A stretch of 64,000 nt of DNA from Nostoc sp. PCC 7107 (GCF_000316625.1 NC_019676.1:1723001-1787000); one strand, 5' to 3'; shown: positions 36,174 through 45,598, counted from the stretch's first letter. A program made the numbers and translations. The notes: a model not told the origin generated them from the letters alone.

Positions 36174-37157
36174 ATGGCAGAAACATTATTTTTCAACGCT
36201 CTGCGGGAAGCCATTGATGAAGAAATGGCGCGTGATTCCAGTGTATTTGTGCTGGGTGAAGATGTAGGACACTATGGCGGTTCCTATAAAGTCACCAAAG
36301 ACTTGTACAAAAAGTATGGTGACTTGAGGGTTTTAGACACTCCCATCGCCGAAAACAGCTTTACTGGTATAGCAGTAGGGGCGGCCATGACTGGGTTGCG
36401 ACCGATAATTGAAGGGATGAATATGGGCTTTCTGCTCTTAGCCTTCAACCAAATCTCCAACAATGCCGGGATGCTGCGCTATACTTCCGGCGGTAACTTT
36501 AAAATTCCAATGGTGATTCGTGGCCCTGGTGGTGTCGGTAGACAGTTAGGTGCAGAACACTCCCAACGTCTAGAAGCTTACTTCCAAGCTGTACCAGGGT
36601 TAAAAATTGTCGCTTGCTCCACCCCTCATAATGCCAAAGGTCTGCTAAAAGCAGCTATCCGTGATGATAATCCAGTACTGTTCTTTGAACACGTACTTTT
36701 GTATAACTTAAAAGAAAATTTACCAGAAGAAGAATACCTCTTGCCCTTGGATAAAGCTGAGGTGGTGCGTCAAGGGAAAGATGTCACAATTCTGACTTAC
36801 TCACGGATGCGCCACCATGTGATGCAAGCCGTGAAACCTTTAGAAAAACAAGGTTACGACCCTGAAGTAATTGATTTAATATCCCTCAAACCCCTAGATT
36901 TTGATACTATCGGTGCATCTATCCGCAAAACCCACCGAGTGATTGTGGTGGAAGAATGTATGCGGACTGGGGGTATTGGCGCAGAATTAACTGCCTCTAT
37001 TAACGATCGCTTATTTGATGAATTAGATGCACCCGTATTGCGTCTATCTTCTCAAGATATTCCCACACCGTACAACGGTACTCTGGAGCGTCTCACCATT
37101 GTCCAACCAGAGCAAATCGTCGAAGCTGTACAGAAAATGGTCGCATTGCGAGTCTAA
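36174..37157 (+). CDS. pdhB: Pyruvate dehydrogenase E1 component, beta subunit
   Basis: The C-terminal half of the thiamine-diphosphate-dependent E1, which decarboxylates pyruvate and passes acetyl groups to the E2 lipoyl domains. The 327 residues include [48 protein letters not shown] and [10 protein letters not shown], all typical of PdhB of cyanobacteria and plastids. Length normal. Start ATG 36174, with AAAGG about 9 bases upstream. The alpha subunit gene is not nearby, which is usual in cyanobacteria. secD-secF follow after 150 bp of repeat-filled spacer. Confidence 0.97.
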   Translation: MAETLFFNALREAIDEEMARDSSVFVLGEDVGHYGGSYKVTKDLYKKYGDLRVLDTPIAENSFTGIAVGAAMTGLRPIIEGMNMGFLLLAFNQISNNAGMLRYTSGGNFKIPMVIRGPGGVGRQLGAEHSQRLEAYFQAVPGLKIVACSTPHNAKGLLKAAIRDDNPVLFFEHVLLYNLKENLPEEEYLLPLDKAEVVRQGKDVTILTYSRMRHHVMQAVKPLEKQGYDPEVIDLISLKPLDFDTIGASIRKTHRVIVVEECMRTGGIGAELTASINDRLFDELDAPVLRLSSQDIPTPYNGTLERLTIVQPEQIVEAVQKMVALRV

Positions 37158-37159
37158 CA

Positions 37160-37270
37160 AAGTATGAAGTGTGAAGTATGAAGTCGGAAATTTTAATTTC
37201 AGCCAAGCTGACAGTAAGACGCGAAGTGTCTACACCTTTTATACTTCATACTTTATACTTCACACTTCAA
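37160..37270. repeat. Inverted heptamer-repeat pair between pdhB and secD
   Basis: GAAGTAT/GAAGTGT units at 37162-37184 face complementary ACTTCAT/ACTTCAC units at 37240-37269. The mRNA could form a stem of about 20 pairs, with mismatches, around a loop of about 55 bases. It may attenuate or stabilise a pdhB-secDF transcript. Confidence 0.65.
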
Positions 37271-37309
37271 AGAACGCTATTATAGCGTTTGTCAGTTGCG
37301 AGTTATGGT

Positions 37310-38731
37310 ATGCAAAGACAGCGATCGCTATTAGCCTTAATTTTTGTCCTGCTCATCGCCGCTGTGGTGGCGATTGTGAAAATTCCTGTACCTTTGGGGT
37401 TGGACTTGCGCGGAGGTTCCCAGCTGACAATTCAGGTGAAGCCAACAGCAGAAATCTCCACAATTACCGAACGTGAATTAGAAGCCGTCAAAAAAGTTGT
37501 TGAAGGTAGAATTAACGGCCTTGGTGTTTCCGAACCAATCATTCAAACAATCGGTATAGATAAAGTTCTCGTCCAGTTACCAGGGGTAAATGATCCTGAA
37601 CAAGCAGAACGAGTCTTAGGTGGAACTGCTCAGTTAGAATTTCGCCAACAAAAGCCAGGTACAGAAACTCAATTGTTTGCCTTTCAGTCCTCCAGAGCCG
37701 AACTAAGAGCCAAGCAGGAAGAATTACGTAGCAGCAAGGATCAAGCTGCAATTACCAAAAATCAAGAAGAATTACAAAAAAATAGTCAAGCCATCCAGGA
37801 ATTATTTGACAGTACCAAGCCACCGCTTGATGGTAAATACCTCAAGGATGCCTATGGTGAACCAACTCAAGCTAATAATTGGAATGTCGCCATTCGCTTC
37901 GACCAAAAGGGTGGTGAACTCTTCGCCGAAATTACCAAAAATCTTGCGGGTACCGGTCGCAGTATCGGGATTTTTCTCGATAATGAACTCATTAGTGCGC
38001 CAGTAGTCGGGCCAGAATTTGCCGCTACAGGGATTACAGGTGGCGCAGCCGTGATTACAGGTCGGTTTACACCACAACAAGCCAATGATTTAGGTGTACA
38101 ACTCCGGGGTGGTGCATTACCTGTACCCGTGGAAATTGCGGAAATCCGCACAGTCGGCGCAACCTTGGGCAAAGACAGTATTATCAGCAGTATCTATGCT
38201 GGCAGTGGTGGTCTGCTTTTAGTATTAATATTTATGATTGTGTACTATAGACTACCAGGATTAATTGCGGATATTTCTCTAATTATCTACGCCATCCTGA
38301 CTTGGGCTACTTTTTCTTTGTTAGGTGTAACTCTGACATTGCCAGGTATTGCAGGTTTTATTCTCAGTATTGGTATGGCGGTGGATGCCAACGTACTCAT
38401 TTTTGAGCGCACAAGAGAAGAATTACAAGCAGGTAAGTCACTGTATCGCTCTGTGGAATCTGGCTTTTACCGCGCTTTTTCTAGTATCTTAGACGGCAAC
38501 GTCACAACAGTTATTGCTTGTGCTGCCCTATTCTGGCTAGGTGCTGGTTTGGTGAAAGGCTTTGCGCTCACCTTGGCTTTGGGTGTAGCAGTAAGTATGT
38601 TTACTGCCATTACCTGTAGTCGTACCTTTATGTTTTTGGCAATTTCGATTCCTGCACTGCGAAAACCCGAATTTTTCTGTCCGAACCTGCCCGCATCAGG
38701 AGCATCTAATAAGACTGAGGTAGCGCAATGA
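37310..38731 (+). CDS. secD: Protein translocase subunit SecD
   Basis: SecD, with SecF, uses the proton gradient to drive late steps of protein export across plasma and thylakoid membranes. The 473 residues have a first membrane helix (about 7-25), a large periplasmic domain (about 30-285) starting [14 protein letters not shown], and five C-terminal helices with [10 protein letters not shown] and [21 protein letters not shown] 37310 ([12 protein letters not shown]) is chosen over TTG 37289. It overlaps secF by 4 bases. Confidence 0.96.
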   Translation: MQRQRSLLALIFVLLIAAVVAIVKIPVPLGLDLRGGSQLTIQVKPTAEISTITERELEAVKKVVEGRINGLGVSEPIIQTIGIDKVLVQLPGVNDPEQAERVLGGTAQLEFRQQKPGTETQLFAFQSSRAELRAKQEELRSSKDQAAITKNQEELQKNSQAIQELFDSTKPPLDGKYLKDAYGEPTQANNWNVAIRFDQKGGELFAEITKNLAGTGRSIGIFLDNELISAPVVGPEFAATGITGGAAVITGRFTPQQANDLGVQLRGGALPVPVEIAEIRTVGATLGKDSIISSIYAGSGGLLLVLIFMIVYYRLPGLIADISLIIYAILTWATFSLLGVTLTLPGIAGFILSIGMAVDANVLIFERTREELQAGKSLYRSVESGFYRAFSSILDGNVTTVIACAALFWLGAGLVKGFALTLALGVAVSMFTAITCSRTFMFLAISIPALRKPEFFCPNLPASGASNKTEVAQ

Positions 38732-39714
38732 AACTGAGTATTAACAAATCGCGATCGCTTTGGTGGACTATTTCTTGTGCAGTCATCCTTGCTGGTATCA
38801 TCTCAATGGTGATTTCTTGGCAAAATCCCAATATTCGTGCGCCTCTACGTCCCAGTTTGGATTTTGTTGGTGGTACAAGATTGCAGTTTGAACGGGATTG
38901 TACTCAACCGAAAAACTGCGAACAGCCACTTGATATCAACGTTGTTCGGGAAGTCGCCAAAGAACAAGGATTAGGCGATAGTAGTATCCAAATTGTTGCT
39001 GATCAAGAAACCAGAAAAGAAAACGGTATACTAATTCGGACAAAAAACTTAAATCGCGATCAGCGTACCCAGTTGCAAAATGCTTTAAGTGCCAAAGTCG
39101 GTGCTTTTGACCAGCAGAAAAACCAAATTGACACTGTTGGGCCAACCTTGGGAAGAGAGTTATTTATCTCTGGAATAATTGCTTTGGTTGTGTCCTTTGG
39201 CGGGATTATCGTGTACTTAGCTTTCCGATTCCAGTTAGATTATGCCATCTTTGCAATTATCGCTTTGTTTCACGATGTGTTGATCACAGTGGGTATCTTC
39301 TCAATTTTTGGTCTGGTTTTCGGCACAGAAGTAGATAGCCTCTTCATCGTCGCTTTGCTGACAATCACTGGGTTTTCCGTCAACGATACAGTGGTAATTT
39401 ACGATCGCATTCGTGAAACCCTCAAAATTAATCCTAACCGCCCAATTGCTGAAATTGTCGATGATGCCGTAAATCAAACCCTCACTCGGTCAATCAATAC
39501 TACCTTAACCACCTTATTGACCTTATTTGCCATCTTTCTGTTTGGAGGAGAAACCCTGAAAAACTTTGCCCTAGCTTTAATTATTGGATTTACAGCAGGT
39601 GCTTACTCCAGTATTTTTATTGCTAGTACTCTCCTGAGTTTGTGGCGAGAACGGAAAGGTCAATCTAACCTAGTAACCAGTAACGGAGCAATTGATACAA
39701 CTGCGGAGAATTAA
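38728..39714 (+). CDS. secF: Protein translocase subunit SecF
   Basis: The partner of SecD. The 328 residues have a first helix (about 10-29), the periplasmic loop with [11 protein letters not shown], and five C-terminal helices with [17 protein letters not shown] and [21 protein letters not shown], which are diagnostic of SecF. The start overlaps the secD stop (ATGA at 38728), showing translational coupling. The C-terminus ([14 protein letters not shown]) is a short polar tail. A small membrane-protein gene follows 72 bp later and may share the operon. Confidence 0.96.
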   Translation: MKLSINKSRSLWWTISCAVILAGIISMVISWQNPNIRAPLRPSLDFVGGTRLQFERDCTQPKNCEQPLDINVVREVAKEQGLGDSSIQIVADQETRKENGILIRTKNLNRDQRTQLQNALSAKVGAFDQQKNQIDTVGPTLGRELFISGIIALVVSFGGIIVYLAFRFQLDYAIFAIIALFHDVLITVGIFSIFGLVFGTEVDSLFIVALLTITGFSVNDTVVIYDRIRETLKINPNRPIAEIVDDAVNQTLTRSINTTLTTLLTLFAIFLFGGETLKNFALALIIGFTAGAYSSIFIASTLLSLWRERKGQSNLVTSNGAIDTTAEN

Positions 39715-39786
39715 TCAAGAAGCAATAGTCTTCTGATTGTCTTTTGACTCTCCCTATTTTCCAATCCTTTGCTTCTCATCTTGAAT

Positions 39787-40179
39787 ATGGATCAATCTGA
39801 ACAGCCTTCAATCACTGACCCATCTTTTGCTCAACAAGTTCAAAAACTACATCGGCTGACAGTATACGGCAGATGGTTGTTTGTAATTTTTTTATGGCTG
39901 CTGATTGCACCTATTTGTTTTTGGGATTTACGCTCAGAAATTTCCTTGTGGCGACAATACTTTACCTGGGTAGCAGTGCGATATGGACTCATATTTCATC
40001 CCCTGTCTACTCTAGGTTTAAGTTTTTGTATTGCTATGACTGTTTCTGTTTTAGTTTGGCAAAGCCGCAATATTTTAATGGGACTACCACAGCGGGAAAA
40101 GGAGCGCTTAGAAAAACAAGTGTGTCGCATTCGCCAGCAAGGGGCTACTCATCCCTTATGGAAGTTAATTTGTCAGTAA
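39787..40179 (+). CDS. Small two-helix membrane protein
   Basis: A 130-residue protein with two hydrophobic segments (about 30-52, WLFVIFLWLLIAPICFW, and about 76-97, LSTLGLSFCIAMTVSVLVW). The second is followed by a basic amphipathic tail (LPQREKERLEKQVCRIRQQG). It resembles small conserved cyanobacterial membrane proteins of unknown role. ATG 39787 is preferred to TTG 39769. Its position 72 bp after secF suggests co-transcription, but no functional link is shown. Confidence 0.7.
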   Translation: MDQSEQPSITDPSFAQQVQKLHRLTVYGRWLFVIFLWLLIAPICFWDLRSEISLWRQYFTWVAVRYGLIFHPLSTLGLSFCIAMTVSVLVWQSRNILMGLPQREKERLEKQVCRIRQQGATHPLWKLICQ

Positions 40180-40235
40180 ATTTAGCGATAGATAACTGTA
40201 AATAGATACAAAAAACTAATACATTGCCTTAATGT

Positions 40236-41141
40236 TTAGCTTCCGTTACTTTTTCCTATTTGATAAGTTATGGAGCGTGCATCAAGGTCAACAACTACCT
40301 TTCCTCCTCGATATTTTTCTACCTGTCGCCAGATATCATAACCCATCATAATTGCTCTCTCCCAATCACCCAGCGAACACTGAGCAACTTCTAAATGCGA
40401 GGTCATATTTTTTATAGTCTTTAATAGCTGATAATCTATTGCTGAAATACCCTTTAAAAAGTCGTGATCTTTGGCATAGGTGAATACAAGTGCTGATATC
40501 CCTTCTTCAATAGCTATTGCACGACCACCATCTTCAACTTCATCGATGCGAGGGTTGCTTTTACGCTTACATTTAAGAATACTACGAGTGACTACCGACC
40601 AACCTAAAACTGCGGCATAGGCAAAATGAAAAACATCATGAAATCGGTAGCCATCGCTTGTATAGGAATTATCAGTGAGGTCATTTCCAACCTGTTGCTT
40701 GTTGATAAATGCCTTCATCTTAACTGAGTTATCTTTACTTACTTCAGTAATTTCTACTTCAAACTGTCTTGGTAAACTTTCGTGTTCGGGAAAGTCATGA
40801 TCAAAGATGTAGCTTGTAGCATTATTATCTATGTTTTCTGAATCTCTCCATCCCCAAAGATCACGACACTTTCTCAAATTATCTTCCGCGATTTCTTCTA
40901 AATTAAGATTAAATTTGCTTGCCAAATTGGAAATATACCAAAGCATATCTCCCAATTCTTCTGAAATACCTTCTTTAAATAATTTGTGTGCATCACCGTC
41001 TCTTAAATGTTTTTTATATTCTGTCATCAAAGAACCAACTTCACCAACTAAACCTAATAGCGGTATGATTAATTCACTACCTTCAACAGCAGGAATTTGA
41101 TCTGTATTTAATGCCTGTGTTTGATATTCAGAAAAATTCAT
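40236..41141 (-). CDS. MazG-like nucleotide pyrophosphohydrolase with extra C-terminal domain
   Basis: A 301-residue protein. Residues about 1-95 are MazG-like: GLVGEVGSLMTEYKK, EELGDMLWYISNLA and NLRKCRDLWGW. MazG enzymes hydrolyse nucleoside triphosphates to monophosphates. In the first metal motif (E-x-x-E) the second Glu appears as Ser37 (EVGS); Glu34, Glu62 and Asp65 remain. Residues about 150-300 form a second domain (GYRFHDVFHFAYAAVLGWS, DEVEDGGRAIAIEEGISALVF) that I recall from MazG proteins linked to base-modification systems. AGGAGA precedes ATG 41141. It is the last gene of a three-gene minus-strand cluster. Confidence 0.82.
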   Translation of the reverse strand: MNFSEYQTQALNTDQIPAVEGSELIIPLLGLVGEVGSLMTEYKKHLRDGDAHKLFKEGISEELGDMLWYISNLASKFNLNLEEIAEDNLRKCRDLWGWRDSENIDNNATSYIFDHDFPEHESLPRQFEVEITEVSKDNSVKMKAFINKQQVGNDLTDNSYTSDGYRFHDVFHFAYAAVLGWSVVTRSILKCKRKSNPRIDEVEDGGRAIAIEEGISALVFTYAKDHDFLKGISAIDYQLLKTIKNMTSHLEVAQCSLGDWERAIMMGYDIWRQVEKYRGGKVVVDLDARSITYQIGKSNGS

Positions 41142-41257
41142 AATGGGATTTCTCCTATTTCAAATTTCAAAGTAGTTTTTGATTTTTATAGAGACAAAAT
41201 AAAAACCTGATAATACTTAAAAAATATCACCATTACAATTTACTATTCCAAATTTAG

Positions 41258-41797
41258 CTATTTTCTATTTGGAAAAATAATTGGTTCTATATTTTTTGGA
41301 AGATACACTGGATGGTTTGGGTATCCATTTTTTGTTAGCTTTAAGCAGTAATGAGGTTTTTGACAGTTAATTAAACTTAAAACTTCTTTTTCTCGGTTCT
41401 TAATTCTGGGATACTTATTCGCACTCACATTACCAAGCCACGCTCCCCACCCCAAAATAATTTTTTCGGCGCGTTTTGTTGCTGATAGAATATAAAGGTC
41501 ATTTTTCGACCCCACAGGGTCAATATCCTTAGCCTTAAGTTTCTTGGGGTCTGTAGTAATATAAGCAAATAAATTAACCACTTCAAGAGAACCATAACCC
41601 CAAGAATTAGCATATTTAATACATCTAATGAGCGTGGGATCATCTTCCTCTGCACCAGCCTTACTTGGATTAAGCATTACAAAAGTTACTTGTGGCAAAT
41701 TTTCATCCCATATACGCCGTAGTAAATAGCGATATTTTCTCTTATTTCCATCTATATGGTCAAACTTAGCATATCCAGGTTTTCTTTTATGATTCAT
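41258..41797 (-). CDS. DUF1643 protein
   Basis: A 179-residue cytoplasmic protein of the DUF1643 family, recognised by VTFVMLNPSKAGAEEDDPTLIRCIKYANSWGYGSLEVVNLFAYITTDP read as overlapping blocks (VTFVMLNPS, DDPTLIRCI, WGYGSLEVVNLFAY, TDPKKL). The family occurs in phages and accessory regions, has no established biochemical role, and its conserved Asn/Asp/Arg blocks suggest an enzyme acting on a nucleotide or base. ATG 41797 is used; TTG 41827 with GGA 8 bases upstream is possible. It lies 43 bp after the base-hypermodification-like gene and 116 bp before the MazG-like gene, all on the minus strand. Confidence 0.85.
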   Translation of the reverse strand: MNHKRKPGYAKFDHIDGNKRKYRYLLRRIWDENLPQVTFVMLNPSKAGAEEDDPTLIRCIKYANSWGYGSLEVVNLFAYITTDPKKLKAKDIDPVGSKNDLYILSATKRAEKIILGWGAWLGNVSANKYPRIKNREKEVLSLINCQKPHYCLKLTKNGYPNHPVYLPKNIEPIIFPNRK

Positions 41798-41840
41798 CTG
41801 TTTCTTTGAATTATTCTTGATTTCCAAATAATAGAATCCA

Positions 41841-43016
41841 TCAGAATAAACACAACTGTTGAGATTCTTCTAACTCTGAATTTTGCAGAGCTTTTGATTT
41901 TTTCTTCTGCGTTTCTTGCTTATATTGTTTATGCAATTTCGATAAACTATCTGATATTTCCGATGTTGTTTTTACCAAATAATCTAACTCTAAAGATAAT
42001 TGCTGACAATTATCTTTAGAGTTAGGAATTTCTAATGGTGGTAATCTCTGGGATAAAGTTTTTTGAACTTTATCATTAATACTCCACTTAGGTGGATAAA
42101 AATAATCAATTGGTTTAGGAGTTGCAGTAAATTTCGATTTTATCTTTTTGCGATTACTTTTTAAATCAGGAAATGCGACTCGACAGTATTTATCAGTTTC
42201 ACAAAATAGATTTTGACAATCTATTGCTTGTAATGGACGACCCCAAAGCGATTGAAAGTTTAATTCTAAACGCTGAAACTCTTTTTCTTGATTTTCAGTC
42301 ATCCAATAGATAATTTCTGCATTACTTTTACCATCAGTATCAAGGAAACACTTGTTGATCCCACGTTCAGCGCCTGGGCCTGCTATGGTAAAACTGTTTT
42401 CATCAAAGTTGATAATTTCACTATAATTAATATCTGTAGCTAATTGGTAAGCCATAAACTTACCTAATAATGGGTATTCTTGAATGATGTGAAAAATTTC
42501 TTCTAGACTTTTAGCTTGAACTATGCGGTTGACTACGTTATCTTTAACAACCATTTGCTCAATTAAAGCCAAATGATTTTGATGTTTTTTATCATAACCA
42601 AACTCTTTACTGGCACAAGACATATATGCACTGGTATAAATCACATATCCATCTGCCATAGCATCTTGTAATATTCTTGAATAAAAATTAAAATTAAAAT
42701 TAGATAGTGAAATATAATCGCCTATTTGATTTTCTAAAAATTCCCACGTTTCTATTTTGTTAAAAATTTTAAATAGTAAAATTCTGAAAAGAACTTCTTC
42801 TTCATTTTTACTTCTCTTTTCAGCGTAAATAATATTTTTAATTAGATATTGAGAAACGCGATCGCTGGCTCGATAGGCATTGCAAAATTTATAAGTATTT
42901 ATAATAGGGTCGGTTGTCCAAGGAGATAGTATATCATTAATTTTATTAAAAAATACTTCCTGGCGTAGAGCAGCAAATCGCCAATAGGTATCAAAAATTT
43001 CTTGTCTGACTCGCAT
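41841..43016 (-). CDS. Putative DNA base hypermodification protein (5-hmdU DNA kinase helical domain-like)
   Basis: A 391-residue protein. Key blocks are FDTYWRFAALRQEVFF (8-23), PWTTDPIINTYKFCNAYRAS (32-51), DRVSQYLIKNIIY (52-64), LATDINYSE (192-200), AGPGAERGINKCF (212-224) and DCQNLFCETDKYCRVAFPD (266-284). I know this set from proteins annotated nucleotide kinase domain or putative DNA base hypermodification protein, related to the helical domain of 5-hydroxymethyluracil DNA kinases and pyrophosphorylases predicted by comparative genomics. No P-loop is present, so kinase activity is not expected. The tail (about 330-391) is Lys/Gln/Ser-rich. ATG 43016 has GGAG 9 bases upstream. It heads the three-gene cluster. 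Confidence 0.75.
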   Translation of the reverse strand: MRVRQEIFDTYWRFAALRQEVFFNKINDILSPWTTDPIINTYKFCNAYRASDRVSQYLIKNIIYAEKRSKNEEEVLFRILLFKIFNKIETWEFLENQIGDYISLSNFNFNFYSRILQDAMADGYVIYTSAYMSCASKEFGYDKKHQNHLALIEQMVVKDNVVNRIVQAKSLEEIFHIIQEYPLLGKFMAYQLATDINYSEIINFDENSFTIAGPGAERGINKCFLDTDGKSNAEIIYWMTENQEKEFQRLELNFQSLWGRPLQAIDCQNLFCETDKYCRVAFPDLKSNRKKIKSKFTATPKPIDYFYPPKWSINDKVQKTLSQRLPPLEIPNSKDNCQQLSLELDYLVKTTSEISDSLSKLHKQYKQETQKKKSKALQNSELEESQQLCLF

Positions 43017-43154
43017 ACATCTTTCTCCTGCCTATGTCCATACGACTTACTAACAATTAAAGCCTGGGCTTTTCGTTTCAAGGTCTTGCACTTATTTCTA
43101 CCCTACTCTAAACTGTTGCCAGCCTCGTGCGTGCCTAAGTTTTTCGTTACTTGC

Positions 43155-43165
43155 GCGTAAGTCCT
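43155..43165. repeat. Solitary half-end of the MITE-like element
   Basis: GCGTAAGTCCT repeats the right end of the element at 9625-9762. No partner inverted copy was found within about 300 bp, so this is a remnant bordering the accessory gene cluster. Confidence 0.5.
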
Positions 43166-43263
43166 GATTATAGTTGCATTTCAGTATGCTTAGAGGTAAA
43201 TTTCTATCACAATATGACTAAATAAAAGCAAAGATATTTATTCGTGCAAGTGAGTTGCTACAC

Positions 43264-43725
43264 ATGAACTATCCTCAGATTAAATTTAGCGATCGCCATT
43301 CCGACATAGACCTTTACCAACTCCAAGAGTTATTTAATATTTCCGCTTTTTGGGCAAAAGGACGTAGTATCGAGGATTTAAGCATAGCTATCACCAACAG
43401 CGACCCAGTAATTTCTCTGTGGGATGACACAAAACTTATTGGCTTTGCTAGAGCCACTTCTGATGGAATTTACCGCGCGACAATCTGGGATGTCGTCATT
43501 CACCCAGACTACCAAGGCACTGGATTAGGAAGCAAGCTGATTGAAACCGTTTTAAGTCATCCCCGCATGAAGTTGGTTGAGTGTGTATATTTAATGACCA
43601 CTCACCAACAAGGATTCTATAAAAAAATGGGTTTTATACCCAACACAAGCACAACTATGGTGCTACATAACCAATCTCAACAGCTAACTTCCCTCTCCGC
43701 AGCAGAACTCCAGTTTCAAGAATAG
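43264..43725 (+). CDS. GNAT-family N-acetyltransferase
   Basis: A 153-residue acetyltransferase. [19 protein letters not shown] leads to HPDYQGTGLGSKLIETVL, the acetyl-CoA-binding motif A (Q-x-x-G-x-G). The C-terminal QGFYKKMGF completes the fold. It is a paralogue of the longer gene at 48548 (shared [15 protein letters not shown] and HPDYQG), and both resemble plastid-type GNAT proteins. The acceptor is unknown. ATG 43264 is preferred to TTG 43255. It is divergent from the base-modification-like cluster and probably unrelated to it. Confidence 0.88.
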   Translation: MNYPQIKFSDRHSDIDLYQLQELFNISAFWAKGRSIEDLSIAITNSDPVISLWDDTKLIGFARATSDGIYRATIWDVVIHPDYQGTGLGSKLIETVLSHPRMKLVECVYLMTTHQQGFYKKMGFIPNTSTTMVLHNQSQQLTSLSAAELQFQE

Positions 43726-43744
43726 AGGCTAGGGACTAAAAAAT

Positions 43745-43802
43745 TTTAGATTTTAGATTGCCGTTAGCGTAGCGTTAGCGAGTCCGCAAGCGTCTTTTAG
43801 AT
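43745..43802. repeat. GC-rich palindromic repeat (TTAGCGTAGCGTTAGCGAG type)
   Basis: GTTAGCGTAGCGTTAGCGAG followed by TCCGCAAGCG, flanked on both sides by TTTTAGATTG. It is an interspersed repeat of a type common in Nostoc intergenic DNA; related GC-rich pieces lie at 2566-2597 and 43855-43895. Confidence 0.6.
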
Positions 43803-43937
43803 TGAAAGCTTGAATGCGGGGAATAGTAAGACTTTTCCTCCTGCCTCTCCGCAGTCGCTACAACGGAGGGAACCCCCGCAACGCGCGGCTCTCTGCCTTC
43901 TGCTATAAAATCCAAAATTGATTCACTCATAACTTTT

Positions 43938-44837
43938 TCAAGCTAAGGGAATAGATATTTGTACCCTAGTTTGTGCTTCAGACGATTCTGATTTGATTGA
44001 ATTGGGCAGCATTTCTAGTTTTGCGCCCATCACTTCTAATAAAGTTTGATTGAGCAACAATTTCATTCCCGGCGAAAGATTTGCCTTCTCATCTTGAATT
44101 TGAGGAGATAAATTATCATATTTAATTAAATCTATCGGCTCACTTTCAGGTAGCGCATGAGTAGGAATATCCAGATAAATATGAGCAGTATTAGTGATAT
44201 GTAAAACAGTAGCGGAAACACCAATACTACCTTCTTGCATTTGTGTAATCGCCGTATCTACCAAATTTACTAATACTTGGCGTAACCAGCGGTGATCTGC
44301 TAACACATAAATTTCTGGATCTACAGGTGACATCTGCAACGGAAAATTCCGATTTGCCGCCAGCATGTAAGTTAAGTCTTTAACTTCCTGAAAAACTGTG
44401 TCTAAGCAGCGCGGCTGAATATCTAATCTATTTGTACCGTATTCAATTCTAGACACGCTAAGAATTTCATCCATTAATTGGAGCAATTTCAAAGCTTTTT
44501 CATGAGCTTGGGCAACAAATTCTCGTTCTTCTTCAGGATTTTCACATAAGTCTGACAAAATTAATTGATGCAGGCTAATCACGCTATTAAGTGGCGATCG
44601 CAATTCATGGGTAGTTCGCGCCAAAAAACCCGCTTTAAAGTGGCTCATTTCCTGTGCCATTTGATACGCCAGTTGCGTTTGCTTTAGATCTTGCAGCAGT
44701 TTCGACACATTTTCTGGTTCTTCTGCTACTACTGGCGATAAGTTAGCGTTAGTGTCTGTCGACTTAGAAAATAACCAACGAAAACTGATTCCTAGGATGA
44801 TTCCGACTCCGAGATATGCCCAGTTGCTCCAATTCAT
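43938..44837 (-). CDS. Membrane-anchored histidine kinase-like protein, degenerate ATPase
   Basis: A 299-residue protein with an N-terminal membrane helix (about 5-22), a HisKA dimerisation domain with the phospho-acceptor motif ARTTHELRSPLNS (His77), and a C-terminal region in the place of HATPase_c. The ATP site looks broken. The N-box, normally N-x-x-x-N-A, reads LVNLVDTAITQ with Asp in place of the second Asn, and there is no D-x-G-x-G or later G-x-G motif. It could dimerise or be phosphorylated by another kinase, or act as a phosphatase or pseudokinase. No response regulator gene is adjacent. ATG 44837. Confidence 0.82.
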   Translation of the reverse strand: MNWSNWAYLGVGIILGISFRWLFSKSTDTNANLSPVVAEEPENVSKLLQDLKQTQLAYQMAQEMSHFKAGFLARTTHELRSPLNSVISLHQLILSDLCENPEEEREFVAQAHEKALKLLQLMDEILSVSRIEYGTNRLDIQPRCLDTVFQEVKDLTYMLAANRNFPLQMSPVDPEIYVLADHRWLRQVLVNLVDTAITQMQEGSIGVSATVLHITNTAHIYLDIPTHALPESEPIDLIKYDNLSPQIQDEKANLSPGMKLLLNQTLLEVMGAKLEMLPNSIKSESSEAQTRVQISIPLA

Positions 44838-44902
44838 AATTTGGCAATTATTAACTTTTTAATTGACCACAATGGTATAGAATTAATTTCCTGATTTTCT
44901 GA

Positions 44903-45490
44903 TTAATTCAGTGTAATTCTCCCCTGGCGTAAAATTTGCCAGTTTGTCCCTGTCCACTTGGCAACTGTGGAAGGTACACCAACCCCGGATATTTCTTCAA
45001 GAACTTCCGTAGTTGCCAAGGTTAAAGCATCAGGAAATTGCATTGTAATTTCTGCCATTGTTTGTAAAGGCGGTTGACCAGAAAAATTAGCACTTGTTGT
45101 CGCTAAAGGGCCTGTTTTCGCCAAAATAGCACGAGCGATCGCATTATCCGGTACTCGAATACCAATAGTAGTTGGGTTAGTAGGGTTGATCTCTTTCGGT
45201 AAGCGATCGCTGGCTGTCAATACTAAAGTTAGCGCCCCCGGCCAATACTGATTCACTACTTGTTGCCAAAGTTCATACTCATATTCACTACCTTTGACAT
45301 AAGGCCATAAATCCGCAGCACTAGCACCCATTAAAATTAAAGGTTTATCCTGACTACGCTGCTTGGCTGCAAAAATTAAGCCAGCTTTTTCTGGTAAAGT
45401 TGCCAGTGCTGGCACAGTATCAGTGGGAAAGCTCACCAAATGGCCAGCCTGTGCGCCTGCTATTAGTTCTGCCAGAGAAACTTGAGACAT
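44903..45490 (-). CDS. tsaC: Threonylcarbamoyl-AMP synthase (Sua5/YrdC/TsaC family)
   Basis: Makes L-threonylcarbamoyl-AMP from threonine, bicarbonate and ATP for t6A37 in tRNAs reading ANN codons. The 195-residue product has the YrdC fold: FPTDTVPALATLPEKAG, KQRSQDKPLILMG, YWPGALTLVL, IGIRVPDN and TTSANFSGQPP. The length matches TsaC rather than the longer Sua5. Start ATG 45490. It is probably co-oriented with prmC upstream (about 110 bp away). The partner tsaD is also in this window at 53168, in a separate operon. Confidence 0.92.
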   Translation of the reverse strand: MSQVSLAELIAGAQAGHLVSFPTDTVPALATLPEKAGLIFAAKQRSQDKPLILMGASAADLWPYVKGSEYEYELWQQVVNQYWPGALTLVLTASDRLPKEINPTNPTTIGIRVPDNAIARAILAKTGPLATTSANFSGQPPLQTMAEITMQFPDALTLATTEVLEEISGVGVPSTVAKWTGTNWQILRQGRITLN

Positions 45491-45598
45491 ATTTGCAAAT
45501 GAGAGAAGTTATGAGTGAAAACATATAATTTTTGTATTTTCACTCATAACTACTGTAAGGGTGTAAGGATTTATATATCCAAAACCCTTTCACCTCTA

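Noticed and set aside
41841-43016. Restriction enzyme or abortive-infection protein as identity of the 391-aa protein
   Set aside because: No nuclease or HEPN motif is visible, while the ordered motif blocks match the base-hypermodification-like family better.
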